Assembly (NCBI RefSeq): GCF_018812025.1
Contig: NC_063054.1
Location: forward strand, 24,457,142 to 24,521,141
Reading direction: 5' to 3'
DNA length: 64,000 nucleotides
Source of the DNA: Megalobrama amblycephala
Lineage: Eukaryota > Chordata > Actinopteri > Cypriniformes > Xenocyprididae
In this document: one piece after another, positions 41,775 to 54,401 of the stretch
Layout of the letters: each line of letters opens with the position of its first letter
Numbering within the stretch: position 1 is the first letter of the stretch
The notes under the pieces: model-generated
What the model saw: the letters and a program-made list of their open reading frames with translations, nothing else
The model's database searches: none
What the model was told of the DNA's origin: nothing
Position numbers and translations under genes: made by a program

Positions 41775-42563
41775 CACTACAGTTCAAAAGTTTGTGGTTA
41801 ATAAGAGTTAATAATTTTTATTTTTATAAGAGTTCATTTTTAATAAGAGTTTTTTTATTTGTTTGTTTTTAAAGTTGTCTCACCAAGGCTGCATCCATTT
41901 GATTAAAAATACAGTAAAAACAGTAATATTGTGAAATATTATTACATTTTAAAAACATTTTCTATTTTATTAATATATTTTAAAATGTAATTTATTCCTG
42001 TGATGGCAAAGCTGAATTTTCAGCAGCCATTACTCTATAGTATTCAGTGTCACATGATCCTTCAGAATTCCTTCAGAATCTACATTCTAATATGCTGATT
42101 TGCTGCTCAAGAAACATTTCTTATTATTATCAATGTTGAAGACAGTTGTGTTCCATATTTACTTGGAAAAGTGATTTTTTTTTATGAATATAAACTTTAT
42201 ATAACTTTAATATAATGTCACTTTACTGTCACTTTTGATAAATTGAATGCATCCTTGCTAAATAAAATTATTAATTCATTTAAAAAATAAATAAATAAAT
42301 AAACTAACTTTGAGATGATGGTCCTCACTGCAGAACACAAAGATCCAGGGGGCGAGGTTGGATCCAGATCCAACTCCTCCCACTTTACATATCCCTAAAC
42401 CTACCTGTCTCTGCCCCCTGGATCTAAACCTACCCATCTTCACCACCTGGATCTGGATCCAACTCCTCCCACTTTACATATGCCTTAACCTACCCATCTC
42501 CGCCCCCTGGATCTCATGTGTTCTGCAGTGAGGTGCTACTGCAAACTTTCGAATGGTAGTGTA
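41775..42563. repeat. ACTACC-family repeat with a nested MITE
   Basis: Left end cactacagttcaaaagtttg and right end aaactttcgaatggtagtgt are inverted. Shared family blocks include aaggctgcatccatttgatt and gtcacatgatccttcagaat. The right part is interrupted at 42323-42533. Confidence 0.78.
42323..42533. mobile_element. short MITE with CCTCACTGCAGAACACA ends
   Basis: Ends cctcactgcagaacacaaag and catgtgttctgcagtgagg are inverted. Inside, ggatccaactcctcccactt occurs twice as a direct repeat (near 42359 and 42447), so the middle was duplicated. No coding capacity. Confidence 0.75.
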
Positions 42564-43821
42564 TGTTGTCATTTGTGTGATGTAATTATGAGTATGATTA
42601 TGTTTCCCAAAATGCACCTAGAATGAATAAATCAGTTCAACACACACCAACTCTCAAATACATACCGATACATATTCCTAAGACACTGATAATCCACATA
42701 TAACATCATAACACCCAAACACAACCCCAAAAATCCTTAATGAAAGAACAAAACAAACAAAACCATGATATATTCAATCTGGAGCTTCAATCTGCTAGCT
42801 ACAGCCATTGTAGGTCTCTGACTAAAAACTGATACCTAGTGGTCAAAACCAAAAGCAAAAGTAATAGTTCAGTATTAGTAAATGTAGACAAAGACATTTG
42901 GTTAGCTTGTATGTTTGGTGCGGAATGGGTTGTGTAAGGGGCCCAACCTCATTTTCTTTCATAGGGCCCAAAATTGCTAGCGGCGCCCCTGCAGGTCCCT
43001 ATAGAGGCATCTTATATTTAATGTTGTCCAACTGAAACCAACCTAATCTGAATTTTTCCATTCATATACTTAACTCCATTAGGCTTTTGAAATATGAAAT
43101 ATATAAGTCTCCACTGACATTCAGACAGTCAGTTTCAACCTCAAGATTATTCAAAGCTAAAATTTCATTATATACATAAAAGAAGCTTTGAGATCTCCCT
43201 GGGACACAATGGTGTAAGCGAGAAATTTTACAAGACCACTACTGCCCACTCATTTGCAGCCAATGAATAATATACCCTCATTACTTTAGTTAAGAAAGGG
43301 AGCAAAATATGGCAGTGTAAAAAGGCAGTGTATCTGCTGTTCTGATACACTCGGCTACAGTATCTTTCTCTCTAAACATTACAAAACAAGCTGCCTTGCC
43401 ATCAGTAGGTGTTACTTTAGCGTGGACTATACTGTGGACACCCATAAGGCATTGACTGTACTGGCAGGAGTCTTATTCCTTTGTACCCTCTGACTACCCA
43501 GCAGGCCAACTGTGCTGTTGACGGCTCTCAGGCACAGGCTTAGACGCCTATAGTGGTGACAGCCGTGGCATAGACAGGGGTCCTTCTCTCCCCTCCAGCT
43601 ACATTCTGTTGAGCTACAGCATGATGAGGAGAGACAGAGCAGTATACGTCTGTTATGGTGATGGAGGTTCGACAGACAGGGGTCCTGATCTGCATCTTTC
43701 TCCTCTAGAGTTTGTTGGGTGTCTGAAATGTGACTGACAGATACAGTGGGAATAAAAATCTGTAACATGGGACCCCTCATTTTTACAAAATGACATCATA
43801 AGAGGAGTCTTAAAAGAAAAA
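42564..43821. other. intron sequence, nothing recognised
   Basis: A minus-strand frame at 43427-43780 (117 codons) is Cys/Ser-rich without a recognised domain. Its neighbourhood shows a loose internal repeat (gacaggggtcct at about 43573 and 43676). I do not call it a gene. Confidence 0.4.
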
Positions 43822-44452
43822 TTCTACTTCAGAGTAGGGTCTAACCCAGCACAATAGGAATGACCAGTGACGTAAATGTACGCTGATTGGCCGAATGCAC
43901 GCAAAACACCGGCACCCGCCGTTTAAAAAAAAAAAGTGTACACACACAGTTTATAACCTATATATTTACTCCACAAACTAACTCTACGAACATGGAAAAC
44001 AGTGATAGGTGGACCTCTCAACCTTTATGCTAAGGAGAAAATCCAATGCAACTTTGAGCGGACCAAGCGAAACATGATTATGTATTTCTGCTCAGCTAGT
44101 GACGTTGGACATCAAACACACAGCGAACGCTAATACTTTTTCATATACTGTCTTCTTTCTTTGTATAACTGTTCTATCTAATAACATATTAGACAGACTG
44201 TTACACAGATCGTCAAATAATGAAGACGGAGAATGTGAGAGCTGTGTGCTTAGGGTCTGGCATTCTCAGCGCCGTAAAAATAGATGTCTGCCGCGGCGTC
44301 AAAAAAAAGTCACAACAACAAGCGCGCCTTACATCACTTCAGAGTTCCTACTGGTGGTGCGAATGCAACCGGAAAATGGCCCTAGGGGAACATTAGCTCT
44401 CGGAAAACCACCCTGGTGGCTAGTTCCTAGAACTACCTGGTGCGAAAGACCC
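43822..44452. mobile_element. inverted truncated copy of the GGGG(A/C)TTTCGCACC MITE
   Basis: Reverse complement of parts of 6923-7440. Its right end ctagaactacctggtgcgaa then agaccc matches the left end of that copy. Its left part (acttcagagtagggtctaac) matches an internal block near 7410-7430, so the other terminus is missing. Confidence 0.7.
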
Positions 44453-44831
44453 TTAAAGATGCTCTAAGCGATCCTGGGTGGAGTAACTTCCTGTTGACGT
44501 TCGAAGTGTTGTCAAACAAAACAGAAGCTAGCTAGACCCTCCCTCCTCCTCCTCCTCCCCCTCCCCTCCGTGCTTCCTGAAACAGTCATGAACACGCATT
44601 TAAAATCATTCTTGTCAGTTATTGGCTGGAGCGTGTTTATTATGATTCGTGGTCCAGGATGCACCAGTTTGTTTTTATTGCCGTTTTCGGAGCTTGTGGC
44701 GACTACAGAGACTGCGTTTTTTTACAGTGTGTTCAGGGGACAGGCAGCTAGCGGATAGTGAGGAGATGTTTGCTGTATGTGACAAAAAATGTTTTGGCCT
44801 AAAAACGCGTGACATCGCTTAGAGCACCTTT
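44453..44831. mobile_element. TTAAAGATGCTCTAAGCGAT element
   Basis: Left end ttaaagatgctctaagcgat and right end atcgcttagagcaccttta are inverted. It sits directly against the end of the preceding MITE. It contains a pyrimidine-rich run (ctccctcctcctcctcctcc). Confidence 0.8.
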
Positions 44832-44964
44832 ATATTAACTTAACATTAACATAGCATTTAAAATGCTTGATTTTACCTTCAATTAGTTTGAAATGACTGA
44901 ATTTGTTTATTCAAAATAGTTCTGAGTAGAATAGTATAATTCTATACTGTTTAATTGTATACAA

Positions 44965-45017
44965 TACTATTGGCCGATGTCCAATAAATTACTTTTATTG
45001 GACATCGGCCAATAGTA
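44965..45017. repeat. perfect 24-bp inverted repeat, 5-nt loop
   Basis: Left arm 44965-44988 contains tattggccgatgtccaataa, the loop is ttact, and the right arm 44994-45017 is its exact complement. It ends about 15 nt before the recognisable reverse transcriptase sequence of the adjacent retrotransposon. Confidence 0.92.
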
Positions 45018-45029
45018 CTGTATAGAATA

Positions 45030-46254
45030 AAACAGGGGCCCCACAAGGCTGTGTGCTCAGCCCGCTGCTTTTTGAAACGCTCTACAGTGAAGAAGTGGCA
45101 CAACTGGCTGAATGGTGTGGTACAAACAACCTGTCCCTCAATGTGGGGAAGACAAAGGAGGTTGTGATGGACTTCAGGACGGGCTCTGTTGAACACCTCC
45201 CACTGACTATCGGCAGCTCGACCGTGGAGAGAGTCAGCAGCACTAAATTCCGGGGGGTGCACATCACAGAAGATCTCACCTTGACCACTAACACTACATC
45301 GCTCTCAAAAAAGGCCCAACAGCGCCTCCACTTTCTACACCATCTGAGAGCACGTCTCCCTCCACCCATCCTCACCACATTCTACTGGGGCACTATTGAG
45401 AGTGTGCTGATCTGCAGCATCACTGTCTGATATGGGAACTGCAGTGCTGCAGACCATACAGTAGACAGTGAACAGAGCTCCAAGGATCATCTGTGTCCCT
45501 CTCCCCTCTCCAGCAAAGTCACCAGCATTGTGAAGAACCCCATCCATCCCTCCCACAGTCTCTTCCAGCTCCTGCCATCAGGAAGACTGTACTGGAGCAT
45601 CAGAGCCCACTCTGCCAGAGCCCGTTCTGCTCAACAGCTTCTTTCCCCAGGCTGTAAGAGCCCTCAACTCAAATCCCCTCGCTCCCCTCTGAACCCCGTT
45701 CAAACCCCTACATCCTGAACCAGAAACATTAACACTCCCACCACACACTTAACATCTTGCTGCTAGTGTCCCCCAAGGACAGTTCATTTCAGAAAACGTT
45801 TACAGTTCTCATGTGCCATACTAGGTGAGCAATAGACTACTCATAGCTTGAGTGGGCCTTACAAACCATCAACCTTCAGTAATACTCTGGTCTCACCCTG
45901 TTGTGCACTGATCACTTTAATTACATTTCTCTTTCATCTTTCTCTCATGTACTGACCCTGTTTGCACTGTTTTTGCCTCGTATCTCTCTTTGCATGACTG
46001 CACTTCTCTGTATCACTGCACTGTGTTGTTTCATGTGTAAATTCAAGTGTCTACAGTTTTATGTAAAGTATTTGTATAGTTAGATTTCTCTTAAGTTAGA
46101 TATGTGTACATTTATATAGTTTATATTTGTTTATATATGTCTTTGTTTTATATGTTTATATGTAGCATGTGGCCCTGTGAAGCATGACATTTCGTTCCCT
46201 TATGTCTCCACATATAGTGGAATGACAATAAAGCTCACCTGAACTTGAACTTGA
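45030..46254 (+). mobile_element. 5'-truncated non-LTR retrotransposon (CR1/L2/Rex type)
   Basis: Starts in the reverse transcriptase domain (QGAPQGCMLSPLLF on the plus strand) and jumps to EEVAQLAEWCGTNNLSLNVG. The stretch that should carry the catalytic FADD-type motif is deleted. It continues with SSTKFRGVHITEDLT, KKAQQRLHFLHHLRARLPPP and several frame breaks down to HPSHSLFQLLPSGRLYWSIR. A 3' untranslated part ends tgacaataaagctcacctga with short cttgaa repeats, typical of this clade's tail. Inactive. Confidence 0.85.
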
Positions 46255-48329
46255 ATCAATATTTGCTGCTAAATCCTTCACATAAAGATTACTGAATTGT
46301 ATTATTGCAGCAGTTACAGTATTAAATAGATAAAACAATCTTTTGTCAATCTGTTAGTCTCTAAGGTAAACAAAGAGCTGTTCACACAGGACACATTCAC
46401 CAAAAAATTGCTCCTAGAATAGGAGAATGGGGGGGGGGGGGGGTTCAAAGGTCAGGGTATATGATTAATCCTGTTAATTTTATTGCATTTTGTATTGTCA
46501 TTTTATGACAGCCCTAAAAAATACACATAATAATTATTTAAAATAACATGTAACCACAATGTTCAGTTGAGATATAAAACATTTTAACAAAAATCCCTTT
46601 TCAAAAAAAACCAAAAACATTTGTAAGTAGTATAATTCATCCTCTGTCTGATGTCATAAAATGCCAGGTAATCTTGTTGAGAGATAAAACTATCCCACCA
46701 TTTTCATCTGTGGCATGCGCTGATGATTCTGATGTATTACAGTATATTCCATCGAGAAATGAACCTAACTTCACCCGACAGAAACCAAATTTAGTTCATG
46801 AGGTCAACGAATACATTTGGCACAAATTAAGCCCTGTTTGTGCATGTGTGTAGAGTTAAGAGACATAGAGTGAGCAAGAAAAAAAAGAGGGAAGAAGAAT
46901 TAGAGTAGCACCCACACAGAAAGGTCAAGGTGGCGATCACGTTGAGAAGGTGACGGATTGTTAACTACTCTGTTCCTTAGACCTCAAGATTCCTAATTTA
47001 TGTCCCCACAGTTCCCTCCTATCTCTCAGCCCTTACTTTAGGAGGAGCAGGCTGGATTTAGAGATCTGATCACCATGGCAACAAGAATAGGATGGGCAAA
47101 ATCTCATTCTGTAACTGCCGCCCTCACTCCACACTGTCTCATTCACTCAAGACACCTTATGATTACATAATTTCACCCGTTTCACCTACATACACCCTCT
47201 TACCCACAATCCTTTTCTGAGGTCCAAAATAATTATTATACCAAACGTATGAACCGCCTATTCTCATGAATTCTCTCTGATTGTAAGGAACGCATGTTGA
47301 CATGAAGTTTAATTTCCTGTCATTAGGAAAAACCACAGCACAGCATCCACTTCAATCCGTACCAGCTGTGCGTGTGCACGTATAAACGTAGGAAATCCAG
47401 GATGCAATGTGCTCACATTTTAAGCCATTGAACTGATTTTCTTTAAGCAGCAACACCTGTTGTGCAAACTGAGTATCTGAAATGGATGTCAGACGGTTAA
47501 TAGACCCTCTATAAACATCATAAAGGTATCTGGTATATACTGTTTTAGTGACTGTACACTTATGTACACAATTGCAGCATGCCTCAAGACCTACTGCTGT
47601 CTTCTCAACCTTGGCCAAGGAGAGATCCATACATCACTGTCTTTGTTGGCGGAGATCTGGATTTATGACAGCGCTGTCACACATACAGACATGCACAGAC
47701 TCGTTTCGAAACGCGGAGACAATCTGCTTTTCCGGAGGGCACGGTGGCGATTCTTTGTGCCTGACTTGAGACAGCCTATGCTGTAGTCTGTGCACCTGGG
47801 AACAGCCACCTAACATGCCTCAGAGTCCCCTTGTCAGTGTGGCATCACGCCACTCCATTATGCCCACCCTTAATCCCCCGACAGCCCACACAGTCAAGTG
47901 CCAAACTACATGCCCCCGTACTCTAAAACAACTCGCCGCTACTGACACCTGCAGCAACAAACTGTTTTTCTCAATGCCTGGCATCATGCCCACATCACCC
48001 ACCACCATATTATCATCCCTACAGCAGAGTGGCATGCCAGATTTCTCCCTCTCAAACAGGCACAGACCATCTTGGTTAGCTGCTGTGGCATAGCTGCTAC
48101 TGTGAAGTGCATTTTTAGAGTATTTATAGAAAGGATATTTACATACACACCTGATTTTAAGATACTTTCCACGTTAGCATATTTTTTGATGTGAGGAGTA
48201 TTATATATGTTTGATTAATTATGATTTGAAAGTAATCTAGCATGAAAAGTAGCTTATTTTAAACACAGCTGATGTGTTTAACCTTCTCAACTGTCACAAA
48301 TTTCAAAATTAAAATAAATTTGATAATTT

Positions 48330-48371
<42 letters not shown>

Positions 48372-48398
48372 TCCCATTATTGGGATTATAAATTATGT
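46255..48398. other. 2.1-kb intron stretch, nothing identified
   Basis: A run of G at 46430-46443. The 47540-48100 segment has higher GC and several open frames on both strands, the longest being 92 codons at 47815-48093. None has a recognised domain. An AT microsatellite is at 48338-48367. Confidence 0.45.
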
Positions 48399-48699
48399 GG
48401 TAACACTTTACAGTAAGGTTTCATTAGTTAACATGAACTAAGAAAGAATGAACAATACTTATAGCATTTATTAATCTTAGTTAATGTTAATTTCAACATT
48501 TACTAATACGTTATTAAAATCAAAATTTGTATTTGTTAACATTAGTTAATGCACTGTGAACTAACACGAACAGTGTGATTTTTATTAACTAATATTAATA
48601 AAGATTAATAAATATTAGAACAAATGTATTGCTCATTGTTAGTTCATGTTAGTTAATACATTAACTTATGTTAACAAATGAGACCTTATTGTAAAGCAA
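48399..48699. mobile_element. fold-back MITE, GGTAACACTTTACAGTAAGGT
   Basis: The left end ggtaacactttacagtaagg pairs with agaccttattgtaaag at the right. The arms (ttagttaacatgaactaa against ttagttcatgttagttaa) extend inwards. A type widespread in fish, probably hAT-related. Confidence 0.8.
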
Positions 48700-49031
48700 T
48701 AATCAAACTTTTTTGATAAAAAAAATACACCTCTGAATACAAAATAATTTCACAAAAAATGATAAAAATGGAAAATAAATTTTTATTTATTTAAAAAACG
48801 TGAAATCAAAAACACCAGCAATATTTTCACTTTGTAATGTAGTTGAATCACTGAAAAATATAACAGTAAGAGAGAATAATAGATCTGAACATAACTTTTA
48901 ATTTATATAAGCAAAAAATTTACATATTTCAGAGACGCTTTGGATGAACAATATATAATCAATGGCTGCAGTGAGCTCTTTTGACAACGTGTCACAAGCT
49001 CACCTTCTTGTACGTCTTCTCGCCAATGTCA

Positions 49032-50155
49032 TGAGAAATCGAGTTCCCCCAGGATTCGGGTCTCCTTTAGGACCCAGGCAGTAATGCCTGATCAAAAGTT
49101 GTTATCACAATGTCTTGACTAATTATAACTTATTTAACTATTGTGTGATGTTTATTACTGTCATGTCATGTCTTGTTTTGGTATTGTTTCATGTTCACAG
49201 TTTATAGTTTTCATTGTTATGCTTTGTTTGTTTTATCATGTGATTTCCATTGCCCTCATGTGTTCATGTCATGTGCTTCCCCTGTCTCATGTGTCATGTT
49301 CTGATTGGTTGGTTTTGTCATGTGATTTCAGTTCTGTCTTTCCATTGGTCCATCGTCTTCATTGTTCACAGGTGTTCCTTGTTTGTCATTAGTCCCTTTG
49401 TATAAATAGCCCTCATGTTTCATTGTACTCTTGTCTAGCTTTGTTAAATTTAACCCGTTGTCGTGTCGTGTCGTGTCGTGTCGTGTCGTGTCTTTTTGTT
49501 CCTGTTTATGCCTGTATTTTGGATTTATGTCATTAAACTGCACATGGGTTCTAACTGCACTCGCCTCCAGTGGACTTCACCCTCCGTTACAATTACATTA
49601 AGTGCACAAACAACATGCTTGAAATATAAAATGAATGCCTATGTATTGCATAATAAAACAAACTGGAACCATGCCTAACAATGTATTTTTTATAAGGATA
49701 AGGATTGTTGCAATATGCTATGTTACATACTATGTTGAACATACTAAGTAATTTAATATTAATTTTACACAATAATAGTACACATTCATTTGAAACATGT
49801 AACTGGGAACTACATTGAAACCAAAAAACATACCTAATATAATATAAGCTAAGCTAGCAGGTTATCCGGGTAGATGTATGCTATGCTGCTACGTAAGCTA
49901 ACTAAAAAAAAAAACAGTAAGAATGAGAAAATACTTGATTTCACAACCTATAGCTTCAGTTATAGTATATGAACCAAGTATTTTAAAAGATATTAATGGT
50001 CTTTATAACGCATTTTAAACTATATAAAGCATAATGTGATTTTGCAGGAATTGAAATCAGGCGCTAAAAATACTACCCATTAAAAGTCAGTTTAACCAAT
50101 GGGATCACTCGGGGTCCTAAAAGAGACCCGATTCCTGGGGGGACTCGATTTCTCA
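49032..50155. mobile_element. DNA transposon with 44-bp terminal inverted repeats
   Basis: 49032-49075 (tgagaaatcgagttccccca...tttaggaccc) and 50112-50155 (its near-complement, gggtcctaaaagagacccga...) are inverted. No transposase frame. An LTR-like insertion occupies 49144-49591. Confidence 0.75.
49144..49591 (+). mobile_element. solo LTR-like insertion
   Basis: Runs from TGTGATGTTT to CCTCCGTTACA (TG...CA). It contains a TATA box-like tataaatag near 49400 and a polyadenylation-like attaaa near 49532, in LTR order. A (GTGTC)n stretch lies between them at 49462-49492. Orientation plus is inferred from these signals. No matching 5-bp duplication was found, so the edges are approximate. Confidence 0.55.
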
Positions 50156-50809
50156 CCACACCGGAAGGTACTTGCTCATTTTGTTATTGACATATGCGAC
50201 ATAAAACATGTATGTGTGTGTGGGTTTGTGTGTCAGCGAAAGAGTGGAGAAAATGCTCTGCTTAGTGACATGAGAGTAAAGCCATGTTGACTTGCCCCTT
50301 TAGTCTGTCACTACAGGTACAACAGCAAAGGGCGGAGCAGCTCTTTCAACAATTGCCCTTCCTGTCGCAAGGGACACAACGTGTCTGTCTGCGAGTGTTC
50401 GTATGCTTAAGTACTAAAGCAGGAGGTAAGACAGGACATCTGTCTATACTTACACTGATCCGATCCGACACCTGTAAATGCATGTGTGTCTGTGTGTGCG
50501 CGCATGTCTACGCTGTCTGGGTCTCAAAGGCACTGCGGCCTTTTCGACGGGTCAGGGAGGAAAACAAAACTGCTGACAAAATGTTAAAATGAATAATTGA
50601 AGAACTCTGAGTATCTACTGAGAAGAGCGATGGAGGGAGAGCAGGTGAATTGACAATTTAAAATGGCGCTTGATTGAAATGATCGCTTAGTTACAAATAA
50701 AACATAAGGCTACAGACACAATGACAGATGTGACACATATGATATATTACAAATCATATTTCAGGACTCAGTGAGATTGCATTTCATTTCAAATGTGTGT
50801 GGCACTCAC
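50156..50809. other. intron b-c sequence near exon b, nothing recognised
   Basis: Short TG-rich tracts only. Confidence 0.45.
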
Positions 50810-50944
50810 AGTTCAATGGCTTTGTTCCACATGATGGTGTATCCTGAGAGGGTAAAGGACTCCACATTCACAATGTGGATGTTTCCTCGTTCCGAGCCAA
50901 TGTACAACCATTTACTTTGGAAGGGCAGATGACAGAACGTTATC
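50810..50944 (-). CDS. stxbp5: stxbp5 exon b: first-propeller WD40 blade
   Basis: Residues 34-79 of the partial protein: ITFCHLPFQSKWLYIGSERG then NIHIVNVESFTLSGYTIMWN and KAIEL. It contains the YIGSERGN blade motif characteristic of tomosyn. The acceptor is a T-rich stretch ending TTTTTTAG and the donor is CT|GTGAGT. Its single leading base completes the Arg codon of exon a. The intron before it is about 9.5 kb and is full of transposons. Confidence 0.95.
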
Positions 50945-52955
50945 CTAAAAAAGAGGGATGAAGAAAGAGTAACGGTATTATTATTTCCAATATATCAAAT
51001 GTATAAATGAATAGAACCGCTCACATGCAAAACACTTCACCCACAAAGGCCTCATAGGTCTCCATTGAAATCGTAATACTATTTCTTATATTAATTATCT
51101 TTATTTGAATTTGTAAGATAGATTCCCAACAACATATTTTCATTGCATTCTCAGGTGTTACATTAGGTTATCTTTGTCCTTGATCCAGCAGGGATTCTCA
51201 TACATCGTACTTTAAATTCTAGCTTCTTCTAGCTAAATTCTCAGCAGCTCAAAATTCACTGCAAGATGTAGCATACTGCTGCAAAATGGATATTTGAGCA
51301 ACCTCATATAAAATCACAATGGATTAGATACACTGGAACCTATGCCCTTAGAAGTTTCTTCTGGAATAACAAAACTATTTCAGTTCTATAAAATTTGGGA
51401 CGCTTTTCTCTCCTATGTGGAAATGTAATTTGATGTAGAAGGAAGGGCTCTGTGGTCATGCAAAGACTTGAAATGGGGATGTTGGAGGATCTGTATTAAC
51501 TTATGATGGTCTTTTTTAACTGATTGTAAAGATCTTTAACAACAATTGTAAAAAAATATTAATAATAATAAACATTATTAATATTTTTTATTATTAAGTA
51601 AAATCTTTAATATTTAAATGTTTTAATGTACAGCAAAGAGATAAAATGGACACTTGCTTAAATATCCTTTTCAGAATTTTTTTGCTTAAAATAAAATCCC
51701 AGTAATCTCAAGTGTCTATTTTTAGAGATGTAACAACCTGTGTCCAGATTTGCCAAGATATCAAAGTCTGCATTCATACTGACATTTCAATAAAATATAA
51801 ATAAAACTCATATACATTACCCCCACTTAGTTCAAGACCAATTTACCTGAGATATGCAATTCAGTCAAATTTTATAGACTGCATGTCTACAACTAATTAA
51901 TTTATTTTGTTTAAGCAAATTAGGAGACACGTTTCATAACTTCCATAGCATAATTTCCAGCTCTATCATGTCTCCTTAGCTATGAAAGAGCAACTTTTGG
52001 GAAATACTTTTTTCATGTGGGAACTGGAGGTGCGATAAGCTGCACCAAAAGCTAGAGCATATAAAATTTAGCTCATTCAAAGTCAAGATATTGACAATCA
52101 CAAGCTCCATCAATGAACCACACAATTTTCTTTCAACCAAACATGTTTGCATGTTATTTGTCATTCCTGAGCATAAAAAAAGCTTCTTTTAGCTGAGCTG
52201 CTAGAGTTCTGCTTGCTGTACATCCTAGAGGGTCAAAACTGCAGGAAGTTGAGTTACTGGAGTCAAGGGCTGGGCTTCTGTTTAATCACCACTAAAACAG
52301 ACATATTATTCAGTCCTAGGTCTATCTAAATATAAACACAGATGTGTGTGAGTTTAAGAAACCAATACATTCGGTTCCCAAAACGTGCATGCAGCCTGAA
52401 GAACAAGTATATTTTCAGAAAAGGTAGAGCACATGGTATCAATTTATGGACAAAAGGCTTGTTTGTTTTGGAGCTGTGCAAACGGCTTGCCTCTCACCCC
52501 TTTCACACTCCTTTTTCCCAGCAACACAAGTGCACACACACACCTGCCCCAACACTTCACGCCAGCACCTTGCAGCATCATGAATATATTCATGAGTGGA
52601 AGAGTGTTGAGAGAAATACCATGCATCAAACTCAACACATTTCTTTCCTCTGTCTTTCAGACAGACACACACATGCACACACACACACAAACACCAGCTT
52701 GGAGAAGACGTTGAAAGACAACACAAGTTGGACTGCTGACTGCTCTCTATTTTTCTCTCCCTTGAGAAAGGGCAAAAACAAAAAGAAAAGAAAAATGTAA
52801 GAGAAAATATAAGATATGGACAACTGCAGCATTAGCCTCTCCACTGCCCTATCATATCTGGAGCACCCATTATGAAATATATCTAATGATAACATACAAC
52901 TTATCAATTGACTTTTTAATTAGTTTAATATATATTAAAATATATATTAAAAAAA

Positions 52956-52960
<5 letters not shown>
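50945..52960. other. intron a-b, first part, nothing recognised
   Basis: AT-rich sequence with a CA-rich segment at 52530-52690. Open frames at 52342-52800 are low-complexity and unsupported. Confidence 0.45.

Positions 52961-53036
<76 letters not shown>
52961..53036. repeat. (AT)n microsatellite
   Basis: About 38 AT units. Confidence 0.96.
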
Positions 53037-53038
<2 letters not shown>

Positions 53039-53256
53039 TTCAACTTTTTATATATATAAAATATAAACTAACCGAAACAGTGTACTAACAGCATAAGCTA
53101 ATAGTATAATAGAGTATAAACTAACAGTATTGGTGACACCAGTATGTTTAAGCTCTTTAAGGCCCATTCACGCCAAGAATGATAACTATAAAGATAACTA
53201 TATTAGCATCCACAACAGCAGTTCTGTTTATTCTAAGCGCATGCTTGTCTGTCACT

Positions 53257-54058
53257 TTAAAGGTGCCCTAGAACCCTTTTTTTAAAAGATGTAATATAAG
53301 TCTAAGGTGTCCCCTGAATGTGTCTGTGAAGTTTCAGCTCAAAATACCCCATAGATTTTTTTAAATTCATTTTTTTAACTGCCTATTTTGGGGCATAATT
53401 AGAAATGAGCCAATTCAGGGTGTGTGGCCCTTTAAATCTGGTGCTCCACGCCCCAAGAGCTTGCGCTTGCCTTAAACAACATAAAAAAAAGTTCAAACAG
53501 CTAATATAACCCTCAAAATGGATCTTTCCAAAGTGTTCGTCATTCAGCATGTCTAATCGCGTAAGTACAGTGTTTATTTTGATGTTTACATTGATTCTGA
53601 ATGAGTTTGAGGCTATGCTCCGTGGCTAACGGCTAATGCTACACTGTTGGAGAGATTTATAAAGAATGAAGTTGTGTTTATGAATTATACAGACTGCAAG
53701 TGTTTTAAAATGAAAACAGCGATGGCTCTTGTCTCCGTGAATACAGTAAGAAATGATGGTAACTTTAACCACATTTAACAGTACATTAGCAACATGATAA
53801 CGAAACTTTTAGAAAGACAATTTACAAATATCACTAAAAATATCATGTTATCATGAATCATGTCAGTTATTATTGCTCCATCTGCCATTTTTTGCTATTG
53901 TCCTTGCTTGCTTACCTAGTCTGTTGATTCACCTGTGCAGATCCAGACGTTAATACTGGCTGCCCTTGTCTAATGCCTTTCATAATGTTGGGAACATGGG
54001 CTGGCATATGCAAATATTGGGGGCGTACACCCCGACTGTTACGTAACAGTCGGTGTTA
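53257..54058. mobile_element. TTAAAGGTGCCCTAG element, copy 2, right-truncated
   Basis: Starts ttaaaggtgccctagaaccc and follows copy 1 (22738-23712) up to gttacgtaacagtcggtgtt. The right quarter and terminus are missing. Same orientation as copy 1. Confidence 0.82.
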
Positions 54059-54401
54059 TATGTTATTTGCCTAATAAATGACAATAATATTTTAAGTTTT
54101 AAACAAGTTTTTGACAGATTCCTAAAATATAATATAATATATTATATTAAAATATAAATGAACAAATGTAATAATTTGAGATTAATTGTGATTTATTTAC
54201 AATATACATTTCCTAAAATATATGTCTTGGGTGAGTGAACATAAAACATTTTGTCAAAAGTACTATCCATTTCTTTACTGCGCACATACAAAAATAAGGT
54301 CTTTTCTGGTACTATTTCCATAATTAGATGATGATCCTTCTTCTTTAATTAATTCATTAATTAGCACAGGGAAAAAATATGACATCTACCACATCACTCT
54401 G

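Noticed and set aside
43427..43780. A 117-codon Cys/Ser-rich minus-strand frame
   Set aside because: No recognised domain, no splice context with stxbp5, and frames of this length arise by chance.
52342..52800. A 152-codon plus-strand frame ending in KGKNKKKRKM
   Set aside because: Low-complexity His/Thr and Lys stretches from CA- and A-rich DNA; no homology recognised.
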